Assembly (NCBI RefSeq): GCF_017377395.1 | Contig: NZ_CP061800.1 | Location: 3,224,001 to 3,288,000 of the forward strand | From: Desulfonema magnum | Lineage (GTDB): Bacteria > Desulfobacterota > Desulfobacteria > Desulfobacterales > 4be13 | Reading direction: 5' to 3' | DNA length: 64,000 nucleotides | Shown: in pieces, positions 11,001-19,730 of the stretch | How the letters are laid out: every line of letters starts with the position of its first letter | How positions within the stretch are numbered: position 1 is the stretch's first letter | Program-made: the position numbers and the translations under genes | Notes under the pieces: model-generated | Told to the model about the DNA's origin: nothing | The model's database searches: none | What the model saw: the letters and a program-made list of their open reading frames with translations, nothing else

Positions 11001-11279
11001 CAGGTTCTCACCACCACGGTGTCTGCGACCGCCTTTGTTGAGGAAATGACCATTGACTTCGCTGCACCGGAGTTGCCCAAAGCAGCGGACGGCACACCGC
11101 TCGCTTATGATTTTAATGGAGACGGAAGTACAGATGATGAGGACATTGAAAAGGTTTCCGCACTGTGGAATCTGTGCGAGGGAGACCGGGAATATGATGC
11201 CTTCTTTGATTTGGATGATGACGGCTGCATAAGCGTTCTTGACATCATGCCGGTTGCCAACAGCAAGTCGCTTTATTAA
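8064..11279 (+). CDS. Secreted DUF4114 protein with dockerin-like C-terminus
   Basis: 1071 aa from the ATG at 8064, chosen because AAAGGAGCAGG precedes it and the signal peptide (about 1-32, ending NSMAQ) starts there; an in-frame ATG at 8025 adds 13 polar residues. The N-terminal half (about 35-560) looks like beta-rich carboxypeptidase-regulatory-type repeats. An Ig-like domain follows (about 569-656), then DUF4114 (about 662-843) with its closing NSDRDYNDIVV motif. The final 170 aa match the gene at 1222 and the disrupted gene ending at 19621: a beta module, then two EF-hand loops (from 1016 and 1049) and the DIMPVANSKS tail. No peptidase domain is visible. Function unknown; probably a structural or adhesive exported protein using the same sorting or docking tail as its neighbours. 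Confidence 0.8.
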   Translation: MTSVKRNSVLSFVFILVMALSLFLITANSMAQVTPGDESKGHVTLNPGYIKGTVSIGNEDNNSVTVSSARIWAISKDASGNQLRSEVTIGSELGNYELTVHIPDETWKVNGTQEYTVYCRVYYKEGASKADLNFQSQVVSVSYQATSDLDFVLNGAWVHGNLETNCGLDYGWLYTRDSNNTCYTRIKFGADGNIHFPVRANTESTVQGTATMKNGWVYHLDEQSVNVGKGMVKQLDWRLWCDSGCSGEISGNMNLHGLGTNVLDRHKVYVTGATNRDVSLTSDGPYSLAELRPGDHQFYAQSWFNSDDDYFEYPQNFYAKINDLTCAGLTRDVSHTAAFINGKITFAKDATVVAFKDDQEGMDPPMASVRWASIYGHGIPNTPSAQGRSRDKINTADGRYDMILTDGKWNLYHTEVNFFHENIDLCGRGEERYLNSTLYINDHTRKDNGNEITLAKGQTVSNNDFTYETGSVTLKYYVNDGGTGTLKNPYLTATSHVKDEDGKTKTYTIANASGRPNVETSEGEVTFIGIPGKYVVQPKAIVNGASATFGEQVIYVIGGVCRVFEMGAPTLDVEGPAPGFHTCAENVTVSGKATDEKGVTAITVNGIPADFTPTDNPEDPEEVFFSITIDLKDGANSIETTVENADGKTASETRTVNGYTAGVFTVEESGEIRVDYLYDGGNYEPEIGLFSLSGMEELEPNSDAFIKEAVTRVMSDSENGHIILRDAEDGARFPDGYLGGSEESSRNIGDYTPVRKFEMHPGDRLAMVMIPDATFAEIDLDSAVTNDPRKRPIFSLASPNPGLGLYYGQIANVGDAGNAFVFEDNPAFNSDRDYNDIVVQVKGVTVCSPTLDGLIADGYMEQSDDWRVVENPLEEHIEVSEPTPETLWMTVTLKSPADLLVYDPRGNVIGKEGGYIPGATFEVDENGHQIVSLPALEEGEYKIVLRAIGHGGLCHLEVKGWQGKSELLAKEEPFVIEPHQVLTTTVSATAFVEEMTIDFAAPELPKAADGTPLAYDFNGDGSTDDEDIEKVSALWNLCEGDREYDAFFDLDDDGCISVLDIMPVANSKSLY

Positions 11280-11287
11280 TTCGCAGG

Positions 11288-11316
11288 GGGGCACGTCGCT
11301 GATGTGCCCCTCTTTA
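11288..11316 (+). terminator. Intrinsic terminator after the DUF4114 gene
   Basis: GGGGCAC and GTGCCCC form a 7-bp GC-rich stem with a 9-base loop, followed by TCTTT. It lies 8 bases after the stop codon at 11279. Confidence 0.7.
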
Positions 11317-11402
11317 TGACTATTGCTTCAGCTCAATGGATGTCAGGGACTTATATATAAAAATACTCGCCAGAGTTTCCAAAACCTGACTTAAATTCTG
11401 TA

Positions 11403-11517
11403 ATCTGTGTATAGGACAAAAAAGAAACCCGGGTTTTTCCGGCAGGAGGCAAACACTCTGTCCGGGGAAAAACCCGGGTTTCTTCCCTTGTTGCAATTTT
11501 TTGTCCTATACACAGAT
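11403..11517. mobile_element. 115-bp MITE with perfect terminal inverted repeats
   Basis: The ends are perfect 21-bp inverted repeats (ATCTGTGTATAGGAC plus six A, and its complement). The flanks carry a direct CTGTA at 11398-11402 and 11518-11522, a likely 5-bp target duplication. Inside is the AAGAAACCCGGG palindrome shared with other elements here. It has no coding capacity, so it would need a transposase in trans. Confidence 0.8.
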
Positions 11518-11829
11518 CTGTAATATATTTAATTAACCTAATAAATATGCTATTGAATCCATTTTTGGAGTATTATCGGATAGCCTGACATTTTATTGTC
11601 GGATATGACAAAAAATATCTATAAATATCACTATAATTATAACTTTTATTGTAATATTGACAAATCAAATAGTTATGATACAGGCAAAAAGTTTTAATCT
11701 AAATATTACAAAATGTTATCTTTCAGAATTGAAAACATGGAGATTATAGGGGTTCGGTTGCCTTATATATTTCTGAAATTTTAAAAATATATTTCTATTT
11801 TAATAGGTTATTTTATCCCTTCTTCCTTT

Positions 11830-11846
11830 TGGCATAATTATTGCAT
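11830..11846 (+). promoter_or_regulatory. Sigma-54 (RpoN) promoter for the IS-disrupted paralogue
   Basis: TGGCATAATTATTGCAT has GG and GC exactly 10 bases apart and matches the site at 1025-1041 in all but one base. The following AGGAAAAGGCGTTCTT is shared too. The transcript would start near 11858 and include the hairpins at 11902-11992. Confidence 0.75.
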
Positions 11847-11901
11847 AAAATTAGGAAAAGGCGTTCTTTTTTTTATGCGTAAATGATAAAATCAGCTCAA
11901 A

Positions 11902-11992
11902 CCCGGACATCAATGTCCGGGCTGAAAGCTAAAGCGGACTAAAGCCAACTGGAGTGCGCTGTCAGGCCAGGCAATCAGGCAGTTATGCCTGG
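11902..11992 (+). ncRNA. Structured 5' leader of unknown class
   Basis: A perfect 8-bp hairpin closed by TCAA (11902-11921, CCCGGACA / TGTCCGGG) is followed by a 45-base unpaired purine-rich stretch and a second hairpin (11967-11992, CCAGGCA / TGCCTGG). It lies in the leader between the sigma-54 promoter and the start at 12074. It does not match a riboswitch family I can name. Confidence 0.4.
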
Positions 11993-12073
11993 GGGATTTC
12001 CCAATCCCAGACAAGCATTTACGTTGAACCGCTAAAACTTTAATTTGCTGAAAAGAAAGGAGGAAACAAAAAA

Positions 12074-12286
12074 ATGAAATCAGAAACCAGTAATCTTTTT
12101 CGTGTCTTACAAGTCATTCTTGTTTGCCTGATGTTTTTGGCGATATCCAATCCTGTTGCAGCCGAGGAGACCTACCAGTTTGAACGGATGTGGCCCACGC
12201 TTCAGCAGCCATGGTATTTTATGGAGGGAAAAATCGCAACGGATAAGCACAAATTTATTTATCTCCTCGATTTTTACTATAATTGA
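12074..12286 (+). pseudogene. 5' fragment of a surface-protein gene interrupted by an insertion sequence
   Basis: A strong ribosome binding site (AAAGGAGG) and a signal peptide (about 1-31, ending NPVAAEE) open a protein whose next residues (QFERMWPTLQQPWY) match the start of the NHL propeller of the gene at 1222. After 12282 the insertion sequence begins and its first bases create a stop (TGA, 12284-12286), giving 70 codons. Removing 12283-13876 and one copy of the TATAA duplication joins this fragment in frame to 13882, restoring FYYNRVQKF and a protein of 1982 aa. The native gene thus spans 12074-19621. Confidence 0.88.
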
Positions 12287-13876
12287 CCTTTCTGAAATCA
12301 CGCTAAAGCCTTATCCAACGTGTGATTATTGGGAATAATACTCTGAAAATGCTCTTTGAAAATTTTTCGGACGTCAACGAACTTCGGGCAGAGTCTGACT
12401 AACTTGTTAATGGTCACATTTCGGAAGCGTCGGAGCTTCCTCAGATTCTGCTTCATCATATTGACGACGAGGTATGCGATGACTTTGACGCCGACGCAGG
12501 CATGAGCCCCCTTCCGATCTCGGAGATGCATTGCTCCCAGTTCGAGAGTGTCTTTGAGGAGCTTCCGGAATTCTTCGATGCGATGATGGAAGGCGAAGGC
12601 ATGCAGTGCCTCGCTGCTACGCAGAGGTCGTCCTGCTATAATAAGGTAGCTGACCGCCCGTTTCCCCTTCGGAATATAGAAGACGAGAATAACCTCGCCG
12701 AAGGTTTCGCTTACTGCTTCGGTTCGATACACCGGCTGTCCGTCTGTTCCCCATCCGGGAGTAAGACGATCTTTGAAATTTTTCCGCCACTGGCCGGCCT
12801 TCCGGATTTCTCCGTCAATTTCAAAGACGTAGTTGTCCTTGCCGCGGAAAATTCCGGTAAGAGTCAGTAAGAGTGCGGGATCGGACGATTCGGCATCTTC
12901 GTTCGCAAGGCCGGTGTCTGTAGCTGACGCATCCGATTCGGACGAGGCTTCTTCCGAACATTCACCGCGGCAGAATGCCGCGATATCCTGAGAAAAATAT
13001 GCCGCATCACCTGTAGTTCCGAGGCGGCTGATGTCAATGCCCGCGGCTTCGAATTTTGCTTCGGCGGCTTTCAGCATCTCCTCATATATCTCAGGCTTGG
13101 TTTTAAGCCCCCTGCCCTGTTTGGAGACTATCCGCACGTCGAGAGGGAGAATAATGTCGCCGATTACCAGAATCAGAGCGATCACGTTCTGCCCGTTCGC
13201 CACGCGTTTAAGCTGGCCGCTCCACCATTTCCATACATAGCCGAGTTCCGTGGCAATACGGGCAATCACGGAGTCATCGACTGCCATAATCAGTCCGTCC
13301 CGGCTTTTTGTGGCATCGCTCATGGTGAGCCTCTCCCGCAGGAGAGGAACAGCGATGCTGTAAAGGTGATTCTGCAGGAACTTACGCCAGCAGTAAACAC
13401 TGACGTTTTTAACACGGTCATAGGTGGCGGTTTTCGGGAGTCCGAGCACCTGCATAACCTGGTAAACATTGTCCGCTCCGAGAAATACCGCCATGCTGAT
13501 GAGAAGAAGGGTTTCCATATCCTCATCAGGCATCCGGCGGAAATACGGGCGGAGTATTTTTCCGAACTCCTCGGCGGCACGAAGCATTTCTTCGGTAAAA
13601 TGTTCCTCAGCGGTTTTCGTTGTCATAATAAGAACCTCCTTATAATATCGGCACCCGGAATCAGGGCGGTCAGAGGCTCGGACATATATTTCCGAACCGT
13701 ATATTTGTACAGTATATCACGAAGTCCGTCGTATGCCAAGAAAAATTTTAAATCCGAGTGTCTGACTACAGATTCGCATTCTTAAAATATAAGCTGGTTT
13801 CAAACGCATTTTCATGAGATTAATTTATGTAAACTCAATATAAACAGCATGTTAATTTCAATACTGGAAAGGTCAA
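12283..13876 (-). mobile_element. Complete insertion sequence (IS4-superfamily type), 1594 bp
   Basis: The ends carry matching inverted repeats that start TTGACCTTTC (left 12283-12292; right end is its complement, GAAAGGTCAA, 13867-13876). The element is flanked by direct TATAA duplications (12278-12282 and 13877-13881), the 5-bp signature of insertion. It holds one transposase gene on the minus strand. The exact target duplication and seamless host frame point to a recent insertion. Confidence 0.92.
12298..13626 (-). CDS. DDE transposase of the insertion sequence
   Basis: 442 aa. Visible DDE features: AVDDSVIARI with Asp117/118 as the first acidic residue, TTGDAAY with Asp207 as the second, and HHRIEEFRKLLK as the likely glutamate region (R..E...K) of IS4-type enzymes. 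A basic C-terminus follows. The minus-strand ribosome binding site AAGGAGG lies 9 bases before the ATG. It fills most of the 1594-bp element and shows no frameshift, so it may be active. The exact IS family within the IS4 superfamily is not settled from sequence alone. Confidence 0.85.
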   Translation of the reverse strand: MTTKTAEEHFTEEMLRAAEEFGKILRPYFRRMPDEDMETLLLISMAVFLGADNVYQVMQVLGLPKTATYDRVKNVSVYCWRKFLQNHLYSIAVPLLRERLTMSDATKSRDGLIMAVDDSVIARIATELGYVWKWWSGQLKRVANGQNVIALILVIGDIILPLDVRIVSKQGRGLKTKPEIYEEMLKAAEAKFEAAGIDISRLGTTGDAAYFSQDIAAFCRGECSEEASSESDASATDTGLANEDAESSDPALLLTLTGIFRGKDNYVFEIDGEIRKAGQWRKNFKDRLTPGWGTDGQPVYRTEAVSETFGEVILVFYIPKGKRAVSYLIIAGRPLRSSEALHAFAFHHRIEEFRKLLKDTLELGAMHLRDRKGAHACVGVKVIAYLVVNMMKQNLRKLRRFRNVTINKLVRLCPKFVDVRKIFKEHFQSIIPNNHTLDKALA

Positions 13877-16800
13877 TATAATCGCGTCCAAAAATTCACG
13901 CTGGACGGGCAATTTGTTACAAAATGGGGGGGGAAGTGGGGGAGTGAAGACGGTGAATTCGGAAGCCCCAAGGGTATAGCGACAGACGCAGATGGTTTTG
14001 TTTATGTAGCAGATACAGGAAATCATCGTATTCAAAAATTCACCTCAGATGGGCAGTTTGTCACCAAATGGGGAAGTCGGGGCAGCGGAAACGGAGAATT
14101 CAATTCCCCTGCTAATATTGTAACAGATGCCAAAGGCTTTGTCTATGTCGCAGATACAAAAAATCATCGTATTCAAAAATTCTCATCAGAAGGAGAATTT
14201 ATCTCCAAATGGGGAAACGAAGGTAGCGAAGATGGTGAATTTAACAAACCTGGAGACATAAAATTCGCTGCTGATGGCTACATCTATGTTGCGGACAGCA
14301 ATAACTCTCGTATTCAAAAATTTTCATCAGAAGGAGAATTTGTCTCCAAATGGGGAAATAAAGAGTCAGGAGATGGAGAGTTAAGCACCTCTTTCCAAAT
14401 CGTTTCAGATGATGATGGCTATATCTATGTGGCGGACGGGTCACGAGTTCAGAAGTTCACAACAGACGGAGAATTTCTTATCAAATGGGAAGGCTTCTCA
14501 GGGCTTCAGGATATTGTGGCGGATAGTAACGGATTTGTCTATACATTTGAGAGTTATCATGACCGCTATAATCGTATTCATCGCATTCAAAAGTTCACAT
14601 CTGACGGAGAGTTTGTTGCAAAATGGGGCAGAGAGGGGCTGAAAGACGGGCGGGAGCTTATGAAACCTCTTGATTTGACAACAGATAATGAAGGCTTTCT
14701 CTATGTGCTTGACCGGCAGAATTGTTGTGTCTGGAAGTTCACACCAGAGGGAAAGTTCATCACCCGATGGGGAGATGGCATTCGAGAGAGAAACGGCCAG
14801 TTTTATACGGCATTGAGCATCATAGCGGATAAGAAAGGCTTTCTCTATGTTGCTGGCCCCCTTAACTGCCGTATCCTGAAGTTCACGACTGACGGACAGT
14901 TTATAAAAAAATGGGGCAGAAGGGGGATGAAAAACGGAGAATTTATCGGTCCTTCTGATATCGCAATAGACAAGGACGGCTTTCTCTATGTTGCTGATTC
15001 CTGGCGTATTCAGAAGTTTGATGCCGATGGTCGCTTTATAACCAAATGGGGACAACATGGCTTCAGAGATGGAGAATTAACAAGTGCGAACGCGGTGGCA
15101 GTGGATCGTAACAACATTGTCTATGTGGCAGATGGCACGCGCGTTCAGAAGTTCGACTCAAATGGAAAATTTTTAGGCAAATGGGAAGATCCGGATAATA
15201 TTGTAAGCATTCATCGTCTGGATGTGGACGACGACGGGTTTGTTTACTTGAGAGATAATTCCTATCCTAACATCTTCAAGTATTCCTCAGACGGACAGCT
15301 TTTAGCAAAAATCGGGGAATCCGGCTCTGATCCGGGAAACTTTTCAGGAAGCAATGCAGGAATCTGTTTCAGCCCGAGTGGCAGAATCTATGTTTCGGAT
15401 GCTTTTAACTATCGCATTCAGGTCTTCAGACCCGGATTACCCACGGATCGAAAAATGAAAGCCATTATTCTGGCGGGCAGGATAGATCCGAGGGACAGTC
15501 TGTGGGACGCCACCCAGATATGTACGAATTTTGCGTATCGTGCTTTGGTTTATCAGGGCTTCACCAAAGAAACCATCTATTATCTTTCTTCGGATACCAA
15601 CGCCGATCTTGACGGCAATGGCGAAGCTGACGAAGTGGACGGAGCTGCCACCAAAGCAAACCTGCGGGATGCCATCACCGCATGGGCAGCAGATGCGGAC
15701 AGCCTTGTAATCTATCTCACGGATCATGGCGAGGATAAAATATTCCGCATGAGCGAATCTGAGACGCTGACAGCCGGAGAACTTGACTCATGGCTGGATA
15801 CCCTTCAGACAGATATGACCGGGAAACTCACGGTTGTCTATGACGCGTGCAAGTCAGGAAGTTTTATCTCCGAACTCACGCCGCCTGAAAACAGGGAACG
15901 CATTGTGCTTGCAAGCAGCGCTCCGGATGAGCCTGCGTTCTTCGTAACCAAGGGGTCTCTTTCTTTTTCCAGTTCTTTCTGGACTCACATCTTTAACGGC
16001 CTGGATGTCAGGGACGCGTTTGAGATGGCACAAGAGACAATGGGAACTCCGGTCGAATTTCAGCATCCGCTTTTGGATGCGGACGGCAATGGTGTGGGCA
16101 ACGAACCCGGAGATTTTGATCGGGTTCGAAATCTCTTTATCGGTAATGGTACGACCATTTGGGGAGACGGGCCGGCCATCGGCAATGTCTCGCCTCCGCA
16201 GACGCTCAATAGCACAAGGTCTGCAACCATCTCTGCTTTTGACGTGACAGATGAGGACGGTATCACCCGGGTATGGGCCGTAATTCGTCCCCCGAATTAT
16301 CAGCAGGGCACCCCGGGTAATCCCATTGAGAATCTTCCCACCATTGATCTTGTGCCTGCGCAGGGCGAGTCAGGCCAGTATGAAAACACCTATGACGGCT
16401 TTGATACCGAGGGAATATATCGCATCGCCATTTACGCCAGAGATGGGAATGGTAATCCTTCCGTGCCAAAGCTGACCACGGTGACGGTCGAGAATCCCCT
16501 GAAACGCAGAGCGATTATCGTGGCGGGTGATTCTGTGTCAGAGACCTTTTCCGCGGTTGTTGAAAAAAACGCAGGTCTGTCTTATGAAGCCTTGACATTT
16601 CAGGGGTATGCGGATGAGGATATTTATTTTATGAGTCCCGGAGCATTCTCCGCAGGAGTTGACGGACTGCCCACGCAAAGCAATTTGAAATATGCTGTTG
16701 AAACCTGGGGTGCGGAGGACACTTATGATCTTGTGCTTTATCTGACAGGAATTGCACAAAAACATGCGTTCCGGCTCAATGATACGGAAACCCTTTCTCC

Positions 16801-19621
16801 TGGCGAACTGGACACCATGGCAGATACGCTGCAAACCAGCAGAACACTCAGGCTGACGATAATTTATGACGCGTGCGCTGCCGGAAGTTTTCTGTCTTCG
16901 CTTCTCCCGCCTGAGGGATCAGAACGAATCCTGATATCAAGTACGAGGGGAGACGAGCCTGCCAGTTTTATTGCCCAGGGCGCAATTTCTTTCTCCCAGT
17001 TCTTCTGGAACAATGTGATAGACGGAATGAACCTCCGGGACGCATTTAAATGGGCTTCAGAGGCAGTCAGAAGTATGGAACAGTTTCCGACATTGGATGC
17101 TGACGGTGATGGTCTGCCCAATGAAATTTCTGACCGGCGGATCGCCAGAAGATGCAGTATTGGCACGGGGATCATGCTGGCAGGTGATGAACCGGTTATC
17201 AGCGAGGTATCGCCGCCTCAGACCCTGAACGGAGAAACATCGGCAACCGTATGGGCCGAAAACATCACTGCCGGTGCTGCCCTGGATAAGGTCTGGGCGG
17301 TGATCGTGCCCCCGGGTTATGACATGGGACCCTGTTCAGATTCCTTTGAGGACCTGCCGAAATTCGCTTTGAATGATGTCGGAAACGGACGGTATGAACT
17401 CACTTATGAGGATTTCTCTCACGTCGGCACCTATCAGATACTCATTTATGCCACAGATACCGAGGGCAATATTTCCAGCGTGTCTGAAACCCAGGTCAGT
17501 CAGTTGAGATCACCCTCATCTCCGCCTGACACGCCCGAACCTCCCGAAGAAGAGCCTGTCGAGGAAATTTATGGCGGTGTCTGCGTCGGAGAGGGCGACT
17601 GGATCAACGGAGAGGAATATCGGGGAGACACAGGCTCCAGCACACTGGACGGGGACAACTCCGCAACCATATGGGCGAGAGTCTCTGATGATGGGAACAC
17701 AGAGGAACTCTGGGTGGTCATCGCACCGCCGGGTGAGGAGATTGATCCCTTTTCCGAAACATTTGAGAACCTGCCAAGGGTGTCGTTGAATGAATTGGGA
17801 GATGGCCGATATGCCATAAATTACGATAATTTCTCTGAGCTGGGTACTTATCAGTTGGGGATTTATGCCACAGATGCCAACGGAGATACCACTGAGGTGG
17901 CGCAGACCCAGGTGGAGAAAACCGCACAATCTGAGACACCGCCATCAGATCCTCCTGAATCTGAGGACAATACGGAAGAAAATCCTCCTGCGGAGGAACC
18001 TGAAGACAGCATATTTACTCTGGGAGAAGATGGAACCTTCGAATGGGAGTATAATGGCGAAATCTATCGGGGTGAAGTCATTCCTGTTACTGTGGATGGT
18101 CAGACCATGGCAAGCGTCCGGTTCGATGGGGTTGATCTCGAGGGCGAGATAAAAGACCTGCTGGCAATTGTAATGCCGCCGGATTGCGATATTGATCCAA
18201 ATACCCTTTCATCAGAAGATTTGGAAAACCTGGGGCTGGACACTTCCTACGAACTCATACACAGCAGCGCCGAAGGAGACGAATATGGGATGCTGGTTTA
18301 CGCAACCGATGCTGATGGAGATACTCAGCCGCCTTCCGCTGAAATCATCGGCGGTACGTTTACGGTGGGAGAGAACGGATTTGTTGAGATCGAATGGCTG
18401 TATGATGGCGGGAGTTATCAGGGAGAACTGGGGATTTTCAGTCTTTCCGGCATGAAGGACTTGACACCAGGATCAGTTGATTTTATAAGGGAAGCCGTGA
18501 AACGGTCATTGTCAAACACCGAGGACGGATATGTGGTGCTTTCGGATCCCACGGAAAAAGCACGGTTTGACGGTACGCTTGACGGAGAATCTCAGGACTG
18601 GAACAGCGGTGAGTATAAAGGAACCAAAACATTTGAGATGAGGCCCGGAGATATTTTCGCCACCATCCTGGTTCCAAATGCTTCCCTGGAAAGTCTGTTT
18701 GAAAATCCGGGAACAACAAATTCTTATAAACGCCCCTTGTTTTCGCTGGTATCATCGGCTCCGGCTTATGGCATGAGTGTGGGCCAGGTCGCTGATGTGA
18801 ACGGCATGGGCAGAGGCTTTGTGTATGAGGATATGGATGCTGCCAACAGCGATAAAGATTACAACGACCTGATCATCCGAATGCACGGAGCAACACCGAC
18901 TGAAATTCCGACATTGGACAGAGTCATATCCTCATCAGATTCATCCGCACAAAGCCGAAAAAGACGAAGCACGCGGGATTCATGGTCGGACTGGAGAACA
19001 GATTCGGAGCTGGGCAGGCAGATTATGCGGCATGTGGAGATGTCAGACACGGAATCTGACAGGCTTACAATATCTGTTGCCATTGATTCATCCGCGGATC
19101 TGCTGCTCTACGATTTCCAGGGGAAAGTGACCGGTAAGGACGGCGGATATATTCCGGGCGCGGCGTTTATGTATGACAGCTCTGGCGGACAGGTCATTTC
19201 TTTGCCCGTATCCGAGGAGGAAGGCTTTCTGTTCTGCCGCCTTGTATTGCGCGGAACAAAGGATGGGATCGCTCATTTGACAGTAAAGGCGAGCCAGGGG
19301 GAAGAAATTTTTTCGCAAAGAACGGACGCGGTTGAAGTAAATGCCCATCAGGTTCTCACAACTTATGGATGGGTACTTGCTGAAGAAGGAATTGTTGATT
19401 TTGGTGTACCGGAAATGCCGACAGACGGGGACGGTAATCCTCTGTTTTACGACTTTGACGGCGACGGAGATATTGACAATGATGACATTGAAAGGGCCGT
19501 GTCTCTGTGGAATAAGAGCGAGGGCGATCCTGAATATGATGTCTTTTTTGACCTGGATGATGACGGATATATCAGCGTTCTCGACATCATGCCGGTTGCG
19601 AACAGCAAGTCCATGCCCTGA
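13877..19621 (+). pseudogene. 3' part of the IS-disrupted NHL / caspase-like / DUF4114 / dockerin-like surface protein
   Basis: The frame is open from 13856 to the stop at 19621 but has no ATG near its head; the first GTG is at 14429 (1730 codons), inside the propeller, so independent translation is doubtful. It encodes NHL repeats (to about 15445); a C13-type caspase-like domain with His (15724) in LTDHG and Cys (15848) in DACKSG; an Ig-like domain; a second caspase-like domain with Cys (16874) in DACAAG but LTGIA in place of the His motif; further Ig-like domains (about 17185-17920); DUF4114 (about 18355-18895, NSDKDYNDLII); and two dockerin-like calcium loops (19451, 19550) ending DIMPVANSKS. 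It is a paralogue of the gene at 1222 without its WWKW repeats but with an added DUF4114 like the gene at 8064. Confidence 0.85.
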
Positions 19622-19628
19622 TTGTATT

Positions 19629-19676
19629 AAGCCCTGTCGGGGCTTTTGAAAACAGCCCGGCAATGTGTTGCCGGGC
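19629..19676 (+). repeat. Double-hairpin REP-like motif, copy 3 (diverged)
   Basis: Hairpins AGCCCTGTCGGGGCT and GCCCGGCAATGTGTTGCCGGGC joined by TTTGAAAACA, 7 bases after the stop at 19621. The layout matches copies at 1125 and 7415 with compensating changes in the stems, suggesting the RNA or hairpin form matters. It may also end transcription. Confidence 0.55.
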
Positions 19677-19730
19677 AAATCTGATGGCTGGTGATTGAAC
19701 GCTGGCCGCGGATAAGAAAGGAAATAAAAC

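Larger units (their letters stand above)
11280..12073. other. Intergenic region with terminator, MITE, sigma-54 promoter and structured leader
   Basis: No gene. In order: an intrinsic terminator (11288-11316), a 115-bp MITE (11403-11517), AT-rich DNA (about 11520-11820), a sigma-54 promoter (11830-11846) and a leader with two strong hairpins (11902-11992). Confidence 0.65.

Noticed and set aside
14429..19621. Independent gene starting at the GTG at 14429
   Set aside because: The start falls within an NHL repeat, lacks a ribosome binding site, and the frame continues upstream to the insertion junction; it is the 3' part of a split gene.
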